Source: Candidatus Chloroploca asiatica | GTDB taxonomy: Bacteria; Chloroflexota; Chloroflexia; Chloroflexales; Chloroflexaceae | Length of the DNA: 64,000 nt | Assembly: GCF_002532075.1 (NCBI RefSeq) | Contig: NZ_LYXE01000110.1 | Location: 124,001-188,000 of the forward strand | Direction: 5' to 3' | Shown: positions 44,824 through 54,163 of the stretch, piece by piece | Layout of the letters: every line of letters starts with the position of its first letter | Numbering within the stretch: position 1 is the stretch's first letter | Position numbers and translations under genes: made by a program | Notes under the pieces: generated by a model | What the model was told of the DNA's origin: nothing | The model's database searches: none | Seen by the model: the letters and a program-made list of their open reading frames with translations, nothing else

Positions 44824-46221
44824 ATGCATGTAACAACCACCGCTCAAGGCGAAGTTCGCATTCCTACCATCAAGATCCGCAAACGCGTCTTGCTCCTGGC
44901 CCTACCAGCCGTCGGTGAACAACTGCTCAATACCCTGGTCGGTCTGGTTGATATCTATCTTGTCGGTAACCTGAGCGCCGAAGCAACCGCACAGCTTGGC
45001 TATGGCAGTGCGACCGCGTTGACAGCAGCCGGGCTAGGCAATCAATTCACCTGGCTTATGATGGTTCTGTTTATGGCGGTCGGCATCGGGGCGACGGCCC
45101 TGGTCTCACGCGCCATTGGGGCCAAAGACGAGGCCAGTCTGGTACGGATCATCCGCCAGACGATCTTTCTCGCTTCACTGGTGGGACTGGCAGCGACCCT
45201 GCTGGGCTTTTTGGTTGCCGAGCCGTTCCTGCGGCTGGTCGGAGCACCAGCAGAGGTTCAGAGTCTCGGCGCGAGTTACATTCACATCAATGCTGCCACC
45301 TTTCTGCCCGCGACGTTGCTCCTGGTTGGCACGGCCTGTTTGCGCGGGGCGGGCGATACACGCACCCCGTTACTCGTGATGCTGGGGGTCAATGCGTTGA
45401 ACATCGGGGTCTCGTGGTTGCTGGTCAATGGGCAACTCGGTGCGCCTGCCCTCGGGGTCCATGGGGCCGCCGTTGGCACCGCACTGGCCCGCGGGCTAGG
45501 GGGTCTCATAATGCTAGGCCTGCTCTTCCGTGGGCATGCCGGTCTGCGCTTTGTCTTTGACCACCGGCCTGACCCTGAAACAATGCGGCGACTGCTCAAC
45601 GTCGGGCTCCCCACGGCAGGCGAGCAGTTTGTCTTTCAAGCCGCTCTGTTGATCTTTGTTCGTTTTGTGACGGGCCTGGGCACTGCCGCCTATGCTGCGC
45701 ATACGATCTCGATCACGATCGAGTCACTCTCGTTTCTCCCTGGGATGGGCTATGCAGCCGCAACCAGTGCCCTCGTTGGGCAATCACTCGGCGCACGCCA
45801 GCCACAGCAAGCGAAACGGTTTGCCTACGAAGCGCTGCTCCAGGGTGGCTTGATGATGAGTGCCGTCGGTGGGCTGATGATCCTCTTTCCGCAACAACTG
45901 CTGGCCTTCTTTACCAACGATCCGACTGTGATCGAAGCCGCGATTCCCGTGCTCCGTGCCGCAGGACTGGTGCAGCCAGCGCTGGCCGTGAGCTTTATCC
46001 TGCTCGGGGCGTTGCGAGGGGCTGGCGATACACGGTGGCCGCTCTACAGCCGCCTTGTGACGACCTGGCTCGTCCGTCTGCCCTTGACCTTCCTGCTGGT
46101 TGGCGGGTTAAACCTTGGGCTTGCCGGCATCTGGCTCGCGATGTGCAGTGATTTCACGTTGCAAGCAATCCTCGTACTGTGGCGCTTCAACGCAGGCACC
46201 TGGCAAAAAATTCAGGTCTAA
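44824..46221 (+). CDS. MATE family efflux transporter
   Basis: 465 residues with 12 predicted helices in two similar halves. Typical segments are LALPAVGEQLLNTLVGLVDIYLVG at the start, FMAVGIGATALVSRAIGAKD near residue 80, RGAGDTRTPLLVMLGVNALNIG near 178, and the matching LRGAGDTRWPLYSRLVTTW near 398. Such pumps export drugs or metabolites using a Na+ or H+ gradient. Probably co-transcribed with the Nudix regulator; substrate unknown. Confidence 0.92.
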   Translation: MHVTTTAQGEVRIPTIKIRKRVLLLALPAVGEQLLNTLVGLVDIYLVGNLSAEATAQLGYGSATALTAAGLGNQFTWLMMVLFMAVGIGATALVSRAIGAKDEASLVRIIRQTIFLASLVGLAATLLGFLVAEPFLRLVGAPAEVQSLGASYIHINAATFLPATLLLVGTACLRGAGDTRTPLLVMLGVNALNIGVSWLLVNGQLGAPALGVHGAAVGTALARGLGGLIMLGLLFRGHAGLRFVFDHRPDPETMRRLLNVGLPTAGEQFVFQAALLIFVRFVTGLGTAAYAAHTISITIESLSFLPGMGYAAATSALVGQSLGARQPQQAKRFAYEALLQGGLMMSAVGGLMILFPQQLLAFFTNDPTVIEAAIPVLRAAGLVQPALAVSFILLGALRGAGDTRWPLYSRLVTTWLVRLPLTFLLVGGLNLGLAGIWLAMCSDFTLQAILVLWRFNAGTWQKIQV

Positions 46222-46227
46222 TAGCTA

Positions 46228-46278
46228 TTTTCGCCAGCACAAGCCTTAACATTAGGGCTGGTGCCCTAATGTTAAGGC
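46228..46278 (-). repeat. Two-hairpin intergenic repeat, copy 3 (between MATE and ubiB)
   Basis: TTTCGCCAGCACAAGC (46229-46244) is identical to 29227-29242. It runs into a 16-bp perfect stem, GCCTTAACATTAGGGC-TGGT-GCCCTAATGTTAAGGC (46243-46278). In reverse orientation this gives AGGGC-NNNN-GCCCT followed by CTTGTGCTGGCGAAA, the same order of parts as copies 1 and 2. It sits between convergent genes. Confidence 0.75.
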
Positions 46279-46287
46279 GAATCGATC

Positions 46288-47964
46288 TCATTCCCAACGA
46301 CGCAGCAGCGCAAAAACGAGGGCAACCCCGGTCAAGAGGAACGCCGCCACACTAAAGCCAAGCAACAGGTTGGGCAAGACACCCGTCCACCCACCAATGC
46401 CAATGGCGACCGCAAGCATGCCAATACCGAGGATGAGGGCAGCCAGCACCACCGCCACCGCCAGCCGATTGGCGGCCCCAACGAGCGCACTAGACACCCG
46501 GCGCAATTCGCGTTCTTCAGTCTGAATGCGCAATTCACCGCTATTCAACCGATGGATCAGATCGCTCGCCTGGTAGGGCAATTCCACCGCAACTTCGCCG
46601 AGATCACGCACTCCGCGCAGCGCTTGATTGCTCAGGTTTGCCGGGGCGAAGTCTTCCAGAATGGCCTGCTCGACATACGGGCGCGCAATGCCAAAGACAT
46701 CCAGTTGCGGATCGAGCTGCAAACCGACGCCCTCCATCATCACCAGCGCCTTCATCAAGAGGGCCAGTGGACCGGGGAGGCGGATGTGATGGCGCCGCAG
46801 CAGGCTCAGCAATTCATTAATCGTCTCTTGAGCTGAAATTTCACAGAGCGGGCGATCAACAAAGCCCTGGGTAAAGCGTTCAAGATCGCGCTGCAACTGA
46901 GAAGTGACATCCCGCCGGGTAATCAAGCCCAGGCGCTCGAGCGAGCGAATCGTCCCGTCGGTATCCTGGTTAACGATGGCCGTCAATAACAAAAGCAGCG
47001 CGTGGGTCGTCTGGGCATCAAGGCTCCCCATCTGCCCATAATCAACGACGCCAAGCACTTCACCGGGCATGGCGAAAAAATTGCCAGGATGCGGATCGCT
47101 ATGGAAAAAGCCCAGGGTAAAAATTTCGCGCAGAATCAAGGCGAGACAATTGCGTGCCAACTCGACCCGATCAATCCCAGCGGCGTCAAGGCCGGCGTGA
47201 TCCGTCACCTTGACCCCATAGAGACGCTCACTGGTCAGAACCTTGCTGCCACTGTAATCCCAATAGATCTGAGGAATATAGATCGAGTCATGGTCAGCAA
47301 AGAGACGCCGGAACCGATCGGCATTGCGTCCCTCACGCCGATAATCAAGTTCAGCCCGGAGTGTCGCGGTAAATTCCCAGGTCAATTCAATTAAATTATA
47401 CTGTTGACCGAGGGGCAAGCGTTCCTGCGCGAGGGCTGCGAGATCAGCGAGAATCGCGAGGTCGGTATTGATGCGCCCGGCAATATCAGGGCGTTGCACC
47501 TTGACGACGACCTTTTCGCCGGTATGCAACTGCGCGGCATGAACCTGACCAAGCGAAGCAGCGGCCAGGGGAACCGGATCGAAACTGGCAAAGATCTGAT
47601 CAACCGGGCGGCCGAGGCACTCTTCAATTGTTGCAATGGCTACCTCAGCCGGAAACGAGGGTACAGTATCCTGGAGTTTGCCAAGTTCGGTAACAAACTC
47701 GGGGGGCAAAAGATCGGGGCGCGTACTAAGGGCCTGCCCCAACTTGACAAAGGTCGGCCCCAGCGCCACCAGCGCCTCACGCAGGCGGCCAGCCGTGCCA
47801 AGCGGCGGAGTCGGTGGCACGCGCAGCACCGCACGGCGGGGCAGCGACAACAACGAGATCAGACCGAGTTGCTCGACCAGCGCCCCAAACCCATGCCCAA
47901 CAAGCACCTGGGTAATTTCACGGTAGCGCCCAAGATAACGAGCCTGGCGAACCAGAGGCCACAT
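46288..47964 (-). CDS. ubiB: UbiB/ABC1 family atypical kinase-like protein
   Basis: 558 residues. The diagnostic ABC1 opening is LGPTFVKLGQALSTRPDLLP near residue 71, containing the KxGQ motif, followed by FASFDPVPLAAASLGQVHAA, the ATP-site Lys in KVVVKVQRP, and FHSDPHPGNFF with the catalytic-loop Asp. Two C-terminal helices anchor it in the membrane. Members support quinone biosynthesis or lipid homeostasis, which would fit the menaquinone demand of complex I. Confidence 0.92.
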   Translation of the reverse strand: MWPLVRQARYLGRYREITQVLVGHGFGALVEQLGLISLLSLPRRAVLRVPPTPPLGTAGRLREALVALGPTFVKLGQALSTRPDLLPPEFVTELGKLQDTVPSFPAEVAIATIEECLGRPVDQIFASFDPVPLAAASLGQVHAAQLHTGEKVVVKVQRPDIAGRINTDLAILADLAALAQERLPLGQQYNLIELTWEFTATLRAELDYRREGRNADRFRRLFADHDSIYIPQIYWDYSGSKVLTSERLYGVKVTDHAGLDAAGIDRVELARNCLALILREIFTLGFFHSDPHPGNFFAMPGEVLGVVDYGQMGSLDAQTTHALLLLLTAIVNQDTDGTIRSLERLGLITRRDVTSQLQRDLERFTQGFVDRPLCEISAQETINELLSLLRRHHIRLPGPLALLMKALVMMEGVGLQLDPQLDVFGIARPYVEQAILEDFAPANLSNQALRGVRDLGEVAVELPYQASDLIHRLNSGELRIQTEERELRRVSSALVGAANRLAVAVVLAALILGIGMLAVAIGIGGWTGVLPNLLLGFSVAAFLLTGVALVFALLRRWE

Positions 47965-47979
47965 GATCGTAACTTACTA

Positions 47980-48396
47980 TCAAAACCAGGCAATCAGCCG
48001 GGGCAAAAAGATCAAACACCCAACAACAATGCTCCCACACGCACAGAGCAAGACCGTTCCTGCCGCAACATCCTTGGCAATTTTCGCCAGCGGATGATAG
48101 CTCGTTGTGGCGAGATCAACGGTGGCCTCAACGGCCGTATTGACCCCCTCGGCGGCAAGGACGAGGGTTATTGTCAACACCAGAATCAGCCATTCCCAGC
48201 GCTCGATGCGCAGCAACGCGCCGAGCAGCGTCGCCACTAGCGCAGCAAAGCAATGGATCTGCGCATTGCGCTGCGTGCGCAGCAGATACCCGAGCCCGTG
48301 AAAGGCATACTTAAACGACGCTATCAGTCTACTCAGACGATAGGCATTCCCTCGGGGCGGCATCGACTGCTCTTGCTGATTGCGTGGCTGTTGCAT
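47980..48396 (-). CDS. dgkA: DgkA-family diacylglycerol/undecaprenol kinase
   Basis: Three-helix membrane kinase that phosphorylates diacylglycerol or undecaprenol, recycling the carrier for cell-wall and exopolysaccharide synthesis. The signature LAAEGVNTAVEATVDL and YHPLAKIAKDVAAGTVLL are present, along with the N-terminal SFKYAFHGLGYLLRTQRNAQIH. The start is uncertain: ATG at 48396 (138 residues) or 48363. A TATAAT on the - strand near 48405-48410 suggests a very short leader. It is followed 16 bases later by ubiB. Confidence 0.88.
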   Translation of the reverse strand: MQQPRNQQEQSMPPRGNAYRLSRLIASFKYAFHGLGYLLRTQRNAQIHCFAALVATLLGALLRIERWEWLILVLTITLVLAAEGVNTAVEATVDLATTSYHPLAKIAKDVAAGTVLLCACGSIVVGCLIFLPRLIAWF

Positions 48397-48501
48397 AACG
48401 TGATAAATTATACACCAGGTAGCCACAGAGGTGCGCGATTGCTTTATAATGGGCACCTGGAGACTTAGTGATCTCTATGTAACATAAAGGGTAAGCTCGA
48501 T

Positions 48502-49143
48502 ATGCGTCTCATCATTGTTCGTCACGGCGAAAGCGAATGGAATCGGATTCATCGGTATCAGGGCCAGCTTGATGCAGCCCTCTCAGAACTAGGTATGCGC
48601 CAGGCAGCCGCGCTTGCCGAACGCCTCAAGGCTGAGCAGATCGATCAGATCTACAGTAGCCGCCTGCAACGCGCTGCGCGTACAGCCGAAGCTATTGCCG
48701 GCTTCCATCCCAACACCCCCTTTGCCTATTCTGAAGCCTTGCTTGAGATCAATCATGGAGAGTGGGAAGGCAAATACGCTGACGAAATCACCAGCAAATA
48801 CGCCGATGGCCTCCGTGAATGGCGTGAACACCCAACCCGCTCGCAGATGCCGGGGGGCGAGAGTTTCTCGAATGTGCTGAAGCGCACCCTCGATTTCCGT
48901 GAGCAGATCACGGCGACCCATATGGATCAGACCGTTTTGATCAGCACGCACGATGTCGTGGTCAAAATTCTCGTGGCCGATGCGCTGGGGATGAACATGG
49001 ATCGCATCAACCGGATCTGGGTCACCAACGCCAGCATTTCGGTGATCGAATACGGCAACGACCTGCCCTACCTGGTCAGCCTCAGCGAAGCCTGCCATCT
49101 TGGCACGCTCGCCAGCACCCGCGAAGGCCAGAAGGCGTTGTAA
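48502..49143 (+). CDS. Histidine phosphatase family protein (phosphoglycerate mutase-like)
   Basis: 213 residues. The phosphohistidine motif VRHGESEWN is at residues 6-14, YSSRLQRAARTAEAI supplies a conserved Arg, LLEINHGEWEG the Glu, and LISTHDVVVKIL the second His. This makes it a cofactor-independent phosphatase of the PhoE/CobC/GpmB type; its substrate cannot be told. TATAAT at 48445-48450 is a possible -10 element, and the divergent dgkA start is about 105 bases to the left. Confidence 0.9.
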   Translation: MRLIIVRHGESEWNRIHRYQGQLDAALSELGMRQAAALAERLKAEQIDQIYSSRLQRAARTAEAIAGFHPNTPFAYSEALLEINHGEWEGKYADEITSKYADGLREWREHPTRSQMPGGESFSNVLKRTLDFREQITATHMDQTVLISTHDVVVKILVADALGMNMDRINRIWVTNASISVIEYGNDLPYLVSLSEACHLGTLASTREGQKAL

Positions 49144-49149
49144 ACACCA

Positions 49150-49192
49150 GCGTACGAGGCCAGCTTCGCTGGCCTCGTACGCCAGCATACGC
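49150..49192 (-). repeat. Two-hairpin-type intergenic repeat, copy 4
   Basis: A 15-bp perfect stem runs from 49150 to 49182 with apex GGCCAGC-TTC-GCTGGCC, identical at the apex to the hairpin after korC but with different outer arms (GCGTACGA/TCGTACGC). The tail CGCCAGCATACGC (49180-49192) recurs exactly at 62191-62203. It lies between convergent genes and could terminate both. Confidence 0.75.
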
Positions 49193-49215
49193 GCAAGCAC
49201 CAGAAGGCCCCACCC

Positions 49216-50673
49216 TCAACAGGTTTGATTGGTGGTCAGACGGCAGCGATCAAAGAGCAACGCCCCGATCCGGTCAACGATCTGGCGGGGCACCTCGACA
49301 AACTGGTAGTAGAGCATATCAGACCAGATCAACTCGCGCCGCAGCGCGGGACGAATAATTGTCCACTGGGCGATCAGGCCGATATTCCAATAGATCAACA
49401 AGGCCGCGCCAAGCAGGATCGGCCCAAGCCCGATGCGTGGGCGCAGCCACATCAACAACGCAGCCAACCCCAGCACAAAGATGGGGGTCATCTCGATCAA
49501 GCGGCGAAAGCCAAACGCCCCCCGCAAATGCCAGGTTGTCCCAAACGCCCCGTTGATATAGGTCTGCGCGAGAAAACCGGCCAGCAGGAGTAACGCCAAC
49601 CCCCGGTCATGACGAGCCAACCAGATCAAGCCCAACAGACCAAGGGCGAGCACAGGTGCCCAAAGAAACGCCCCCCGCCCAGGGTCAAAGAGGGTATTGA
49701 AGAAATTGGGACTTGTCCAGTCAAGTTTGCCCGCCACGGTTGCCGACGGCCCGGGGCGACCGTTGAGGATCTGATAGGCAACGAGCTGTGGCGTCACGGT
49801 CAGTACCAGCGTGAGGAGAAACGCAACATGACGGCCCAGAAGCCCTGGCACAGCAGCGAAACGGCGTTCACGCAGCAAACGCCAGTAGAGTCCGAGGGCT
49901 TCAAGGGCAGGTACGATCAGCAACAAACCGAGTTGCTCGCGGGTGATCACCATCAACCCACCGATCACCCCGAGGATCAGCCAGCGCCCGAGGCTACGCT
50001 GCTCGCCCTTACCCCAATCATCAATCCAGAGATAGAGAAAGAGCGCCCAGAGAAAAAAGCCTGGCCCGTGCGACCAGACCATCGCGATATAGGTATAGAA
50101 GACCAGTGGCGATGCCAGGAAGACCGTCAGCGTCGCGATCGTTGCCACCATATCATCGCTATACCGTCGCGCCAACCGATAGGTCAGTTGCAACCCGAGG
50201 CAGGTATAGAGGACAGTCATCAGGGAGACCGCCACGATATACGGGCGCGAAAAGCCATCACGGGGAATGGATGCGCCCAAGGCGTTAGCCAGACCAACCA
50301 CAAGATCAGCGAGCACAAACCCCGGTGCCCACATGATCGCCGACCCGACCGGCGCTACATTGCGGAGCAGACCGGTGGTTGGATTGGGATTGACGGCATC
50401 CTCACGGAGTAACGCATTCGCGACGGCTTCATCACCAAACTGCCGCCCCTGCTCGGCAAAATAGTGATACTCATTCTGAAAATCGAGATCGCGATCAAAA
50501 TAGACCGAGCGTAGGTACGCGTAATATTGCACCTCATCACTCAACGCGACGCGGGGCAAACTGATTGGGAGCAGCAACAGACAAACCGCCAGAATGATCC
50601 AGGGGCCATAGTCCCGATCTTTCAGGCGCGTCAACAAGGCTTCACGACGAAACACAGATCTTATCCCCAACAC
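49216..50673 (-). CDS. Multi-pass membrane protein, GT-C glycosyltransferase-like
   Basis: 485 residues with about 11-12 helices. The first loop has an acidic pattern (ALSDEVQYYAYLRSVYFDRDLDF) typical of GT-C enzymes that use polyprenyl-phosphate sugars at the outer membrane face, and a large loop after the second helix. Substrate unknown. The start is uncertain: the frame opens with a GTG at 50673 without a ribosome site, and another GTG lies at 50655. Confidence 0.72.
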   Translation of the reverse strand: MLGIRSVFRREALLTRLKDRDYGPWIILAVCLLLLPISLPRVALSDEVQYYAYLRSVYFDRDLDFQNEYHYFAEQGRQFGDEAVANALLREDAVNPNPTTGLLRNVAPVGSAIMWAPGFVLADLVVGLANALGASIPRDGFSRPYIVAVSLMTVLYTCLGLQLTYRLARRYSDDMVATIATLTVFLASPLVFYTYIAMVWSHGPGFFLWALFLYLWIDDWGKGEQRSLGRWLILGVIGGLMVITREQLGLLLIVPALEALGLYWRLLRERRFAAVPGLLGRHVAFLLTLVLTVTPQLVAYQILNGRPGPSATVAGKLDWTSPNFFNTLFDPGRGAFLWAPVLALGLLGLIWLARHDRGLALLLLAGFLAQTYINGAFGTTWHLRGAFGFRRLIEMTPIFVLGLAALLMWLRPRIGLGPILLGAALLIYWNIGLIAQWTIIRPALRRELIWSDMLYYQFVEVPRQIVDRIGALLFDRCRLTTNQTC

Positions 50674-50746
50674 AGTTCTGTCAACAACGTTTTTTGGATG
50701 TTTACTCAGTAGAGTGTAACCTACGTTTTCTGCTCTGCTGCCGAAG

Positions 50747-50838
50747 GGAGGGCCGGCTTCAGCCGGCTAAAGCCGGCCCTCCAGAATGCCCGAAAACTTC
50801 GCGCGCTGGGAGCGAAGGCGGGACGCCCTCGCTCCCAG
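50747..50838. terminator. Pair of GC-rich hairpins downstream of the secreted propeller protein gene
   Basis: First stem: GGAGGGCCGGCTT (50747-50759) with AAGCCGGCCCTCC (50770-50782), perfect 13 bp. Second stem: CTGGGAGCGAAGGCG (50806-50820) with CGCCCTCGCTCCCAG (50824-50838), one mismatch. The second lies 18 bases past the - strand stop at 50856 and is the better terminator candidate for that gene. Confidence 0.7.
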
Positions 50839-50855
50839 TAACCTTCACACACCAC

Positions 50856-53117
50856 TTAACGCCGGATCAGTGGCAGATGCACCTTTGGCTGCGTAATCGT
50901 TTCAACGGTGATCATCGTCGAGATCACCCCATCAGTCGCATTGCCGGCACCATCAAGGAAACGCAGATAGATATAGTAATCACCAGGCGACACAGCGCTC
51001 ACCTCAAGGCCGTTGGCAAGGCTCCAGCCTGGTACATCAAAGTTACTTGCGCCACCCGGCACTTCAATCGGAATCCAGTTGAGCGCCGACGACGTTGCAG
51101 GTGAAGCAACGGGTGTCCGACTATTGGCGACCCACACCCCCCAGAAGCCACGGCCCGGATAGAGATTATCCGTCACCGCGACATCACGCACGGTAAGACT
51201 GGTCACAATTGTAGCAGAAAGATCGACGGTCGCCGTCAGCGACTCGGCGGTACTCGAGGCCAGCACCGGTTTGACGGTATCATAGAACATCGTCGCTGGA
51301 TAGTCGAGGAGATTGCCAACCTTATCGGTGACCCGCACAACCAGCGCGTTTGCACCCTGAGACATCGTCCCCGGATAAGCGACCACATTGGCAAAGCGTT
51401 CATTGGTCAGTTCAGTTGGTGCACCAAGGCTATTCGCATCACGCCCAATAGCAACCGAATGCAACTGACTGCAATCATTGAGGCCACGCAATTCCAAATA
51501 AACCAGCGGCGCACGGGTATAGGCCGGATGGCCCTTGCTCGCCCCGCCTCGTCCATCGTCAGCCAGGGTCGGAAGGCCACTCAGCGCGGTAAAGATCGGC
51601 GCTTTGTTGCCACCATAGGGATTGCCCACATAGACACTGGCATCAATCGCGCCATCAAGGATAATCTCATCGCTCTGCACCGGGCTCACCGAGCCATCAT
51701 CGCCACGCACCTGGGTATAGAGGGTGACAGGCGCACAGGCAAGGGCATTGATAATGCGCTCGGGCACCTCGATCAAGGCAGGATTCGCAAAAGGTTGCCA
51801 GCCTCCCGAGTCATCATTCGCGGCATCAAGTGACGCATCCCAACGCCAGCGCATCTCGACGGGCGTCCCCTGAATATTATCGAAACGCACCTGCACCAGC
51901 TTTGAGGTCGTATCAAACCGCGCGATGGGGGCACCACCCTCAATAACGGGCGAAGCATTGACATCCTGGGCAATATTCGCCGACACGAGCGCATAATTGA
52001 CGGCGAGGCCACTGCCGCCAAAGACCTCGTGAACCGTATGGGTAAAGGCCTGACCATCGCCAAGGGTCGTCGCAATGCGCCCATTAAAGATACTACCACC
52101 AGGGCTCGGCACCATCAAAGGATTGCCAAAGACACCTCCACGAGGACGGATTGAATAGAAGAGGTGTTGCGTACGATTGAAATCGGCAATCCAGGCCGCG
52201 TGAAGATTGCCCCGGGTATCAGCAAAGATATTCGAGATACTGATCGAATTGACACGGTCGGTCAAGCGATTGATTTGCCATTGCGTGCCGCCCTGGTACG
52301 TACCGAGCCAGATTCCCGAGTTGGGTGAATTTTCGATCCCCCGCCAGAGCAGATAGAGTTGACCATCTGGGGCAAAGGTCGCACCGGGATCGGCATAATC
52401 GCCATCAAAAGGACTCACGAGTTGCGCATCAAAGCCATTGCCATTCCAAAACGCCGCAAAGATGCGTAAGCCATCAGCGAAGCCGGCAGCATAGGCAACG
52501 GCAATCTGGCCCTGCAAACCCCTGGCAATCGTGGGGGCACCAAGGGCCGTCGAAGCACCAAGGCGATAGGCTGAACTCCAATTGATCCCATTATCGCCTG
52601 AGCGGACAACATGGATCGGAGCATCAACTTCACGCCAGCCAATAAAGATGCCCCCATCACTGGCGACATTCATGTGCAAATTAGCCGGAAAAATGCGTGA
52701 GACATAAGCCGTACGGATCGGGCCAAACACCCCACCGAGCGGCTTCTGGGTATAGTAAATCGTCCGTTCAGGCCCATTGATCCACGCAACGTGGACGGTG
52801 CCATCGACACCCGTGGCAACAGCACCAGGCGAATAGTCAGGCGTACCTTGAGCACGACCGATGACCTGGAGCGGCGAAAAGACTTGGGCGGTATCCTGTT
52901 TGGTCAGATAGACCAGATCCCGACGGCCTGAATTGGTCACGACGTGAATCTGCCGGTCAAATCCGGCCACACTCGGAAACTTCGGTTCTGAGATGCCAGG
53001 TATTTCGAATTGGAAGGCAAAGTTTGGCACCGGTGGATTTTGCGCAAAAACAGGGCTACTCACACTCAGCAGACTGAGCATGAGCAAGCCACTTAACACG
53101 AGATAAAAACGTCGCAT
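50856..53117 (-). CDS. Secreted repeat protein with propeller-like and Ig-like regions, C-terminal LPLIRR tail
   Basis: 753 residues. A signal peptide ends near SSPVFAQ (about residue 25). The next 350 residues hold repeated strands such as GTVHVAWINGPERTIYYTQ and GNLHAAWIADFNRTQHLFYS, as in sialidase-type beta-propellers. The C-terminal 300 residues look like Ig-like domains (TVKPVLASSTAES, RFLDGAGNATDG). The chain ends KVHLPLIRR, similar to the end of the protein at 62373. GGAGGA sets the ATG at 53117. Exported; ligand unknown. Confidence 0.75.
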   Translation of the reverse strand: MRRFYLVLSGLLMLSLLSVSSPVFAQNPPVPNFAFQFEIPGISEPKFPSVAGFDRQIHVVTNSGRRDLVYLTKQDTAQVFSPLQVIGRAQGTPDYSPGAVATGVDGTVHVAWINGPERTIYYTQKPLGGVFGPIRTAYVSRIFPANLHMNVASDGGIFIGWREVDAPIHVVRSGDNGINWSSAYRLGASTALGAPTIARGLQGQIAVAYAAGFADGLRIFAAFWNGNGFDAQLVSPFDGDYADPGATFAPDGQLYLLWRGIENSPNSGIWLGTYQGGTQWQINRLTDRVNSISISNIFADTRGNLHAAWIADFNRTQHLFYSIRPRGGVFGNPLMVPSPGGSIFNGRIATTLGDGQAFTHTVHEVFGGSGLAVNYALVSANIAQDVNASPVIEGGAPIARFDTTSKLVQVRFDNIQGTPVEMRWRWDASLDAANDDSGGWQPFANPALIEVPERIINALACAPVTLYTQVRGDDGSVSPVQSDEIILDGAIDASVYVGNPYGGNKAPIFTALSGLPTLADDGRGGASKGHPAYTRAPLVYLELRGLNDCSQLHSVAIGRDANSLGAPTELTNERFANVVAYPGTMSQGANALVVRVTDKVGNLLDYPATMFYDTVKPVLASSTAESLTATVDLSATIVTSLTVRDVAVTDNLYPGRGFWGVWVANSRTPVASPATSSALNWIPIEVPGGASNFDVPGWSLANGLEVSAVSPGDYYIYLRFLDGAGNATDGVISTMITVETITQPKVHLPLIRR

Positions 53118-53192
53118 CGTGGTGTCCTCCAACAAGGTACGCGTAAGCCAAGTTACGCAAGAACGGTGGTTATCGCAGCAACATGGCCTACG

Positions 53193-53972
53193 CTATGGCG
53201 TCACCACCACAACATCATCAAAGAGGATCGTCCCTACCGCCCTGGTCGCGATCCCGGCTTTGCCTGCTGGCAACGGATTAGCATCAACCGCCTGGAGCAT
53301 CACTTCGCCATTCATGCGAACTTCGATCGCATTGCCCACGACCTGCATACTCAAGACGTGCCACATGCGCTCCTCAAAGCCAACCTGCTGCACTTCCGCC
53401 AGCGGCACAGCCACCCCTCGTTCGACCCGTTCGAGCACCTGACGCGGCGTGTCGCGGAAACTATTTTTGATAATGCGATAGCGATAGTAGGTCGCGGTAA
53501 GCGGATCGTCACCCTGGTAGCGAGCAATCAGACCTGCCGTGCCATTGAGTTGGTCATAGAAGCTGACCTGCACGGTATAATCACGCCACGTCTCGTCACC
53601 GATCAACGCGGCGGTCTGATGGATCGACGGGCTAAAGGCTAGACCGGCCCGGTTCTGCACCAGGCGACCATCGCTCACCTGCCAGTTGGCCCGGTTATCC
53701 GCAAGCACAAATTCGAGATCAACCACCTCCCAGGCATCCAGCGCCTCGGGGGTATCAAAGGTCGCCTCGGCGAGGATCACGCTCGCCAGCGCGGGCATGA
53801 CGGTAGGATTTGGCCCGACCGTCGGGGTGGGGTCCTGAGGAGGATAGGTCAACATAGGTTGCTGCTCTTGGGCAACCCCCTGAGGCACCTGCCAGAGCAC
53901 GAAGGCGAGCGCGGAGCCCAGGATTGCGATCACAAACGCCCCGATCACCGTAGGGATACGCCATTGTTTCAT
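53193..53972 (-). CDS. Membrane-anchored LamG/concanavalin-like protein
   Basis: 259 residues: one N-terminal helix (about residues 8-28), a Pro/Thr spacer (TYPPQDPTPTVGPNPT), and a jellyroll-type domain with WRDYTVQVSFYDQLNGTAGLIARYQG and GKAGIATRAVGTILFDDVVV. This matches the LamG/family-16-like lectin fold that binds glycans. It lies 75 bases upstream of the secreted propeller gene and is likely co-expressed with it. The ATG at 53972 is preferred to the frame's first ATG at 54008 because the hydrophobic helix follows directly. Confidence 0.72.
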   Translation of the reverse strand: MKQWRIPTVIGAFVIAILGSALAFVLWQVPQGVAQEQQPMLTYPPQDPTPTVGPNPTVMPALASVILAEATFDTPEALDAWEVVDLEFVLADNRANWQVSDGRLVQNRAGLAFSPSIHQTAALIGDETWRDYTVQVSFYDQLNGTAGLIARYQGDDPLTATYYRYRIIKNSFRDTPRQVLERVERGVAVPLAEVQQVGFEERMWHVLSMQVVGNAIEVRMNGEVMLQAVDANPLPAGKAGIATRAVGTILFDDVVVVTP

Positions 53973-54115
53973 GGTGAGACCTGACCTTACTTGTATGAAA
54001 GTCTTCACAGACTTATAACGTAGATTCGTTCACATTTCATTGTACTATGTTGGTAGGTGCGTTGTGAGTAGGAATCTGGTCACATCTTTCTCGACCATGG
54101 TTTCGCCTGGCATAG

Positions 54116-54144
54116 CAAAACGGCCAGCAATGCTGGCCGTTTTG
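54116..54144. terminator. Bidirectional terminator with CCAGC/GCTGG apex
   Basis: CAAAACGGCCAGC-AAT-GCTGGCCGTTTTG: a 13-bp perfect stem with an A run on the left and a T run on the right, so it reads as an intrinsic terminator on either strand. It lies 19 bases past the stop of the - strand aldehyde dehydrogenase gene. No other feature was seen in 53973-54163. Confidence 0.85.
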
Positions 54145-54163
54145 TTCTGTCAAGCAAAAAGCA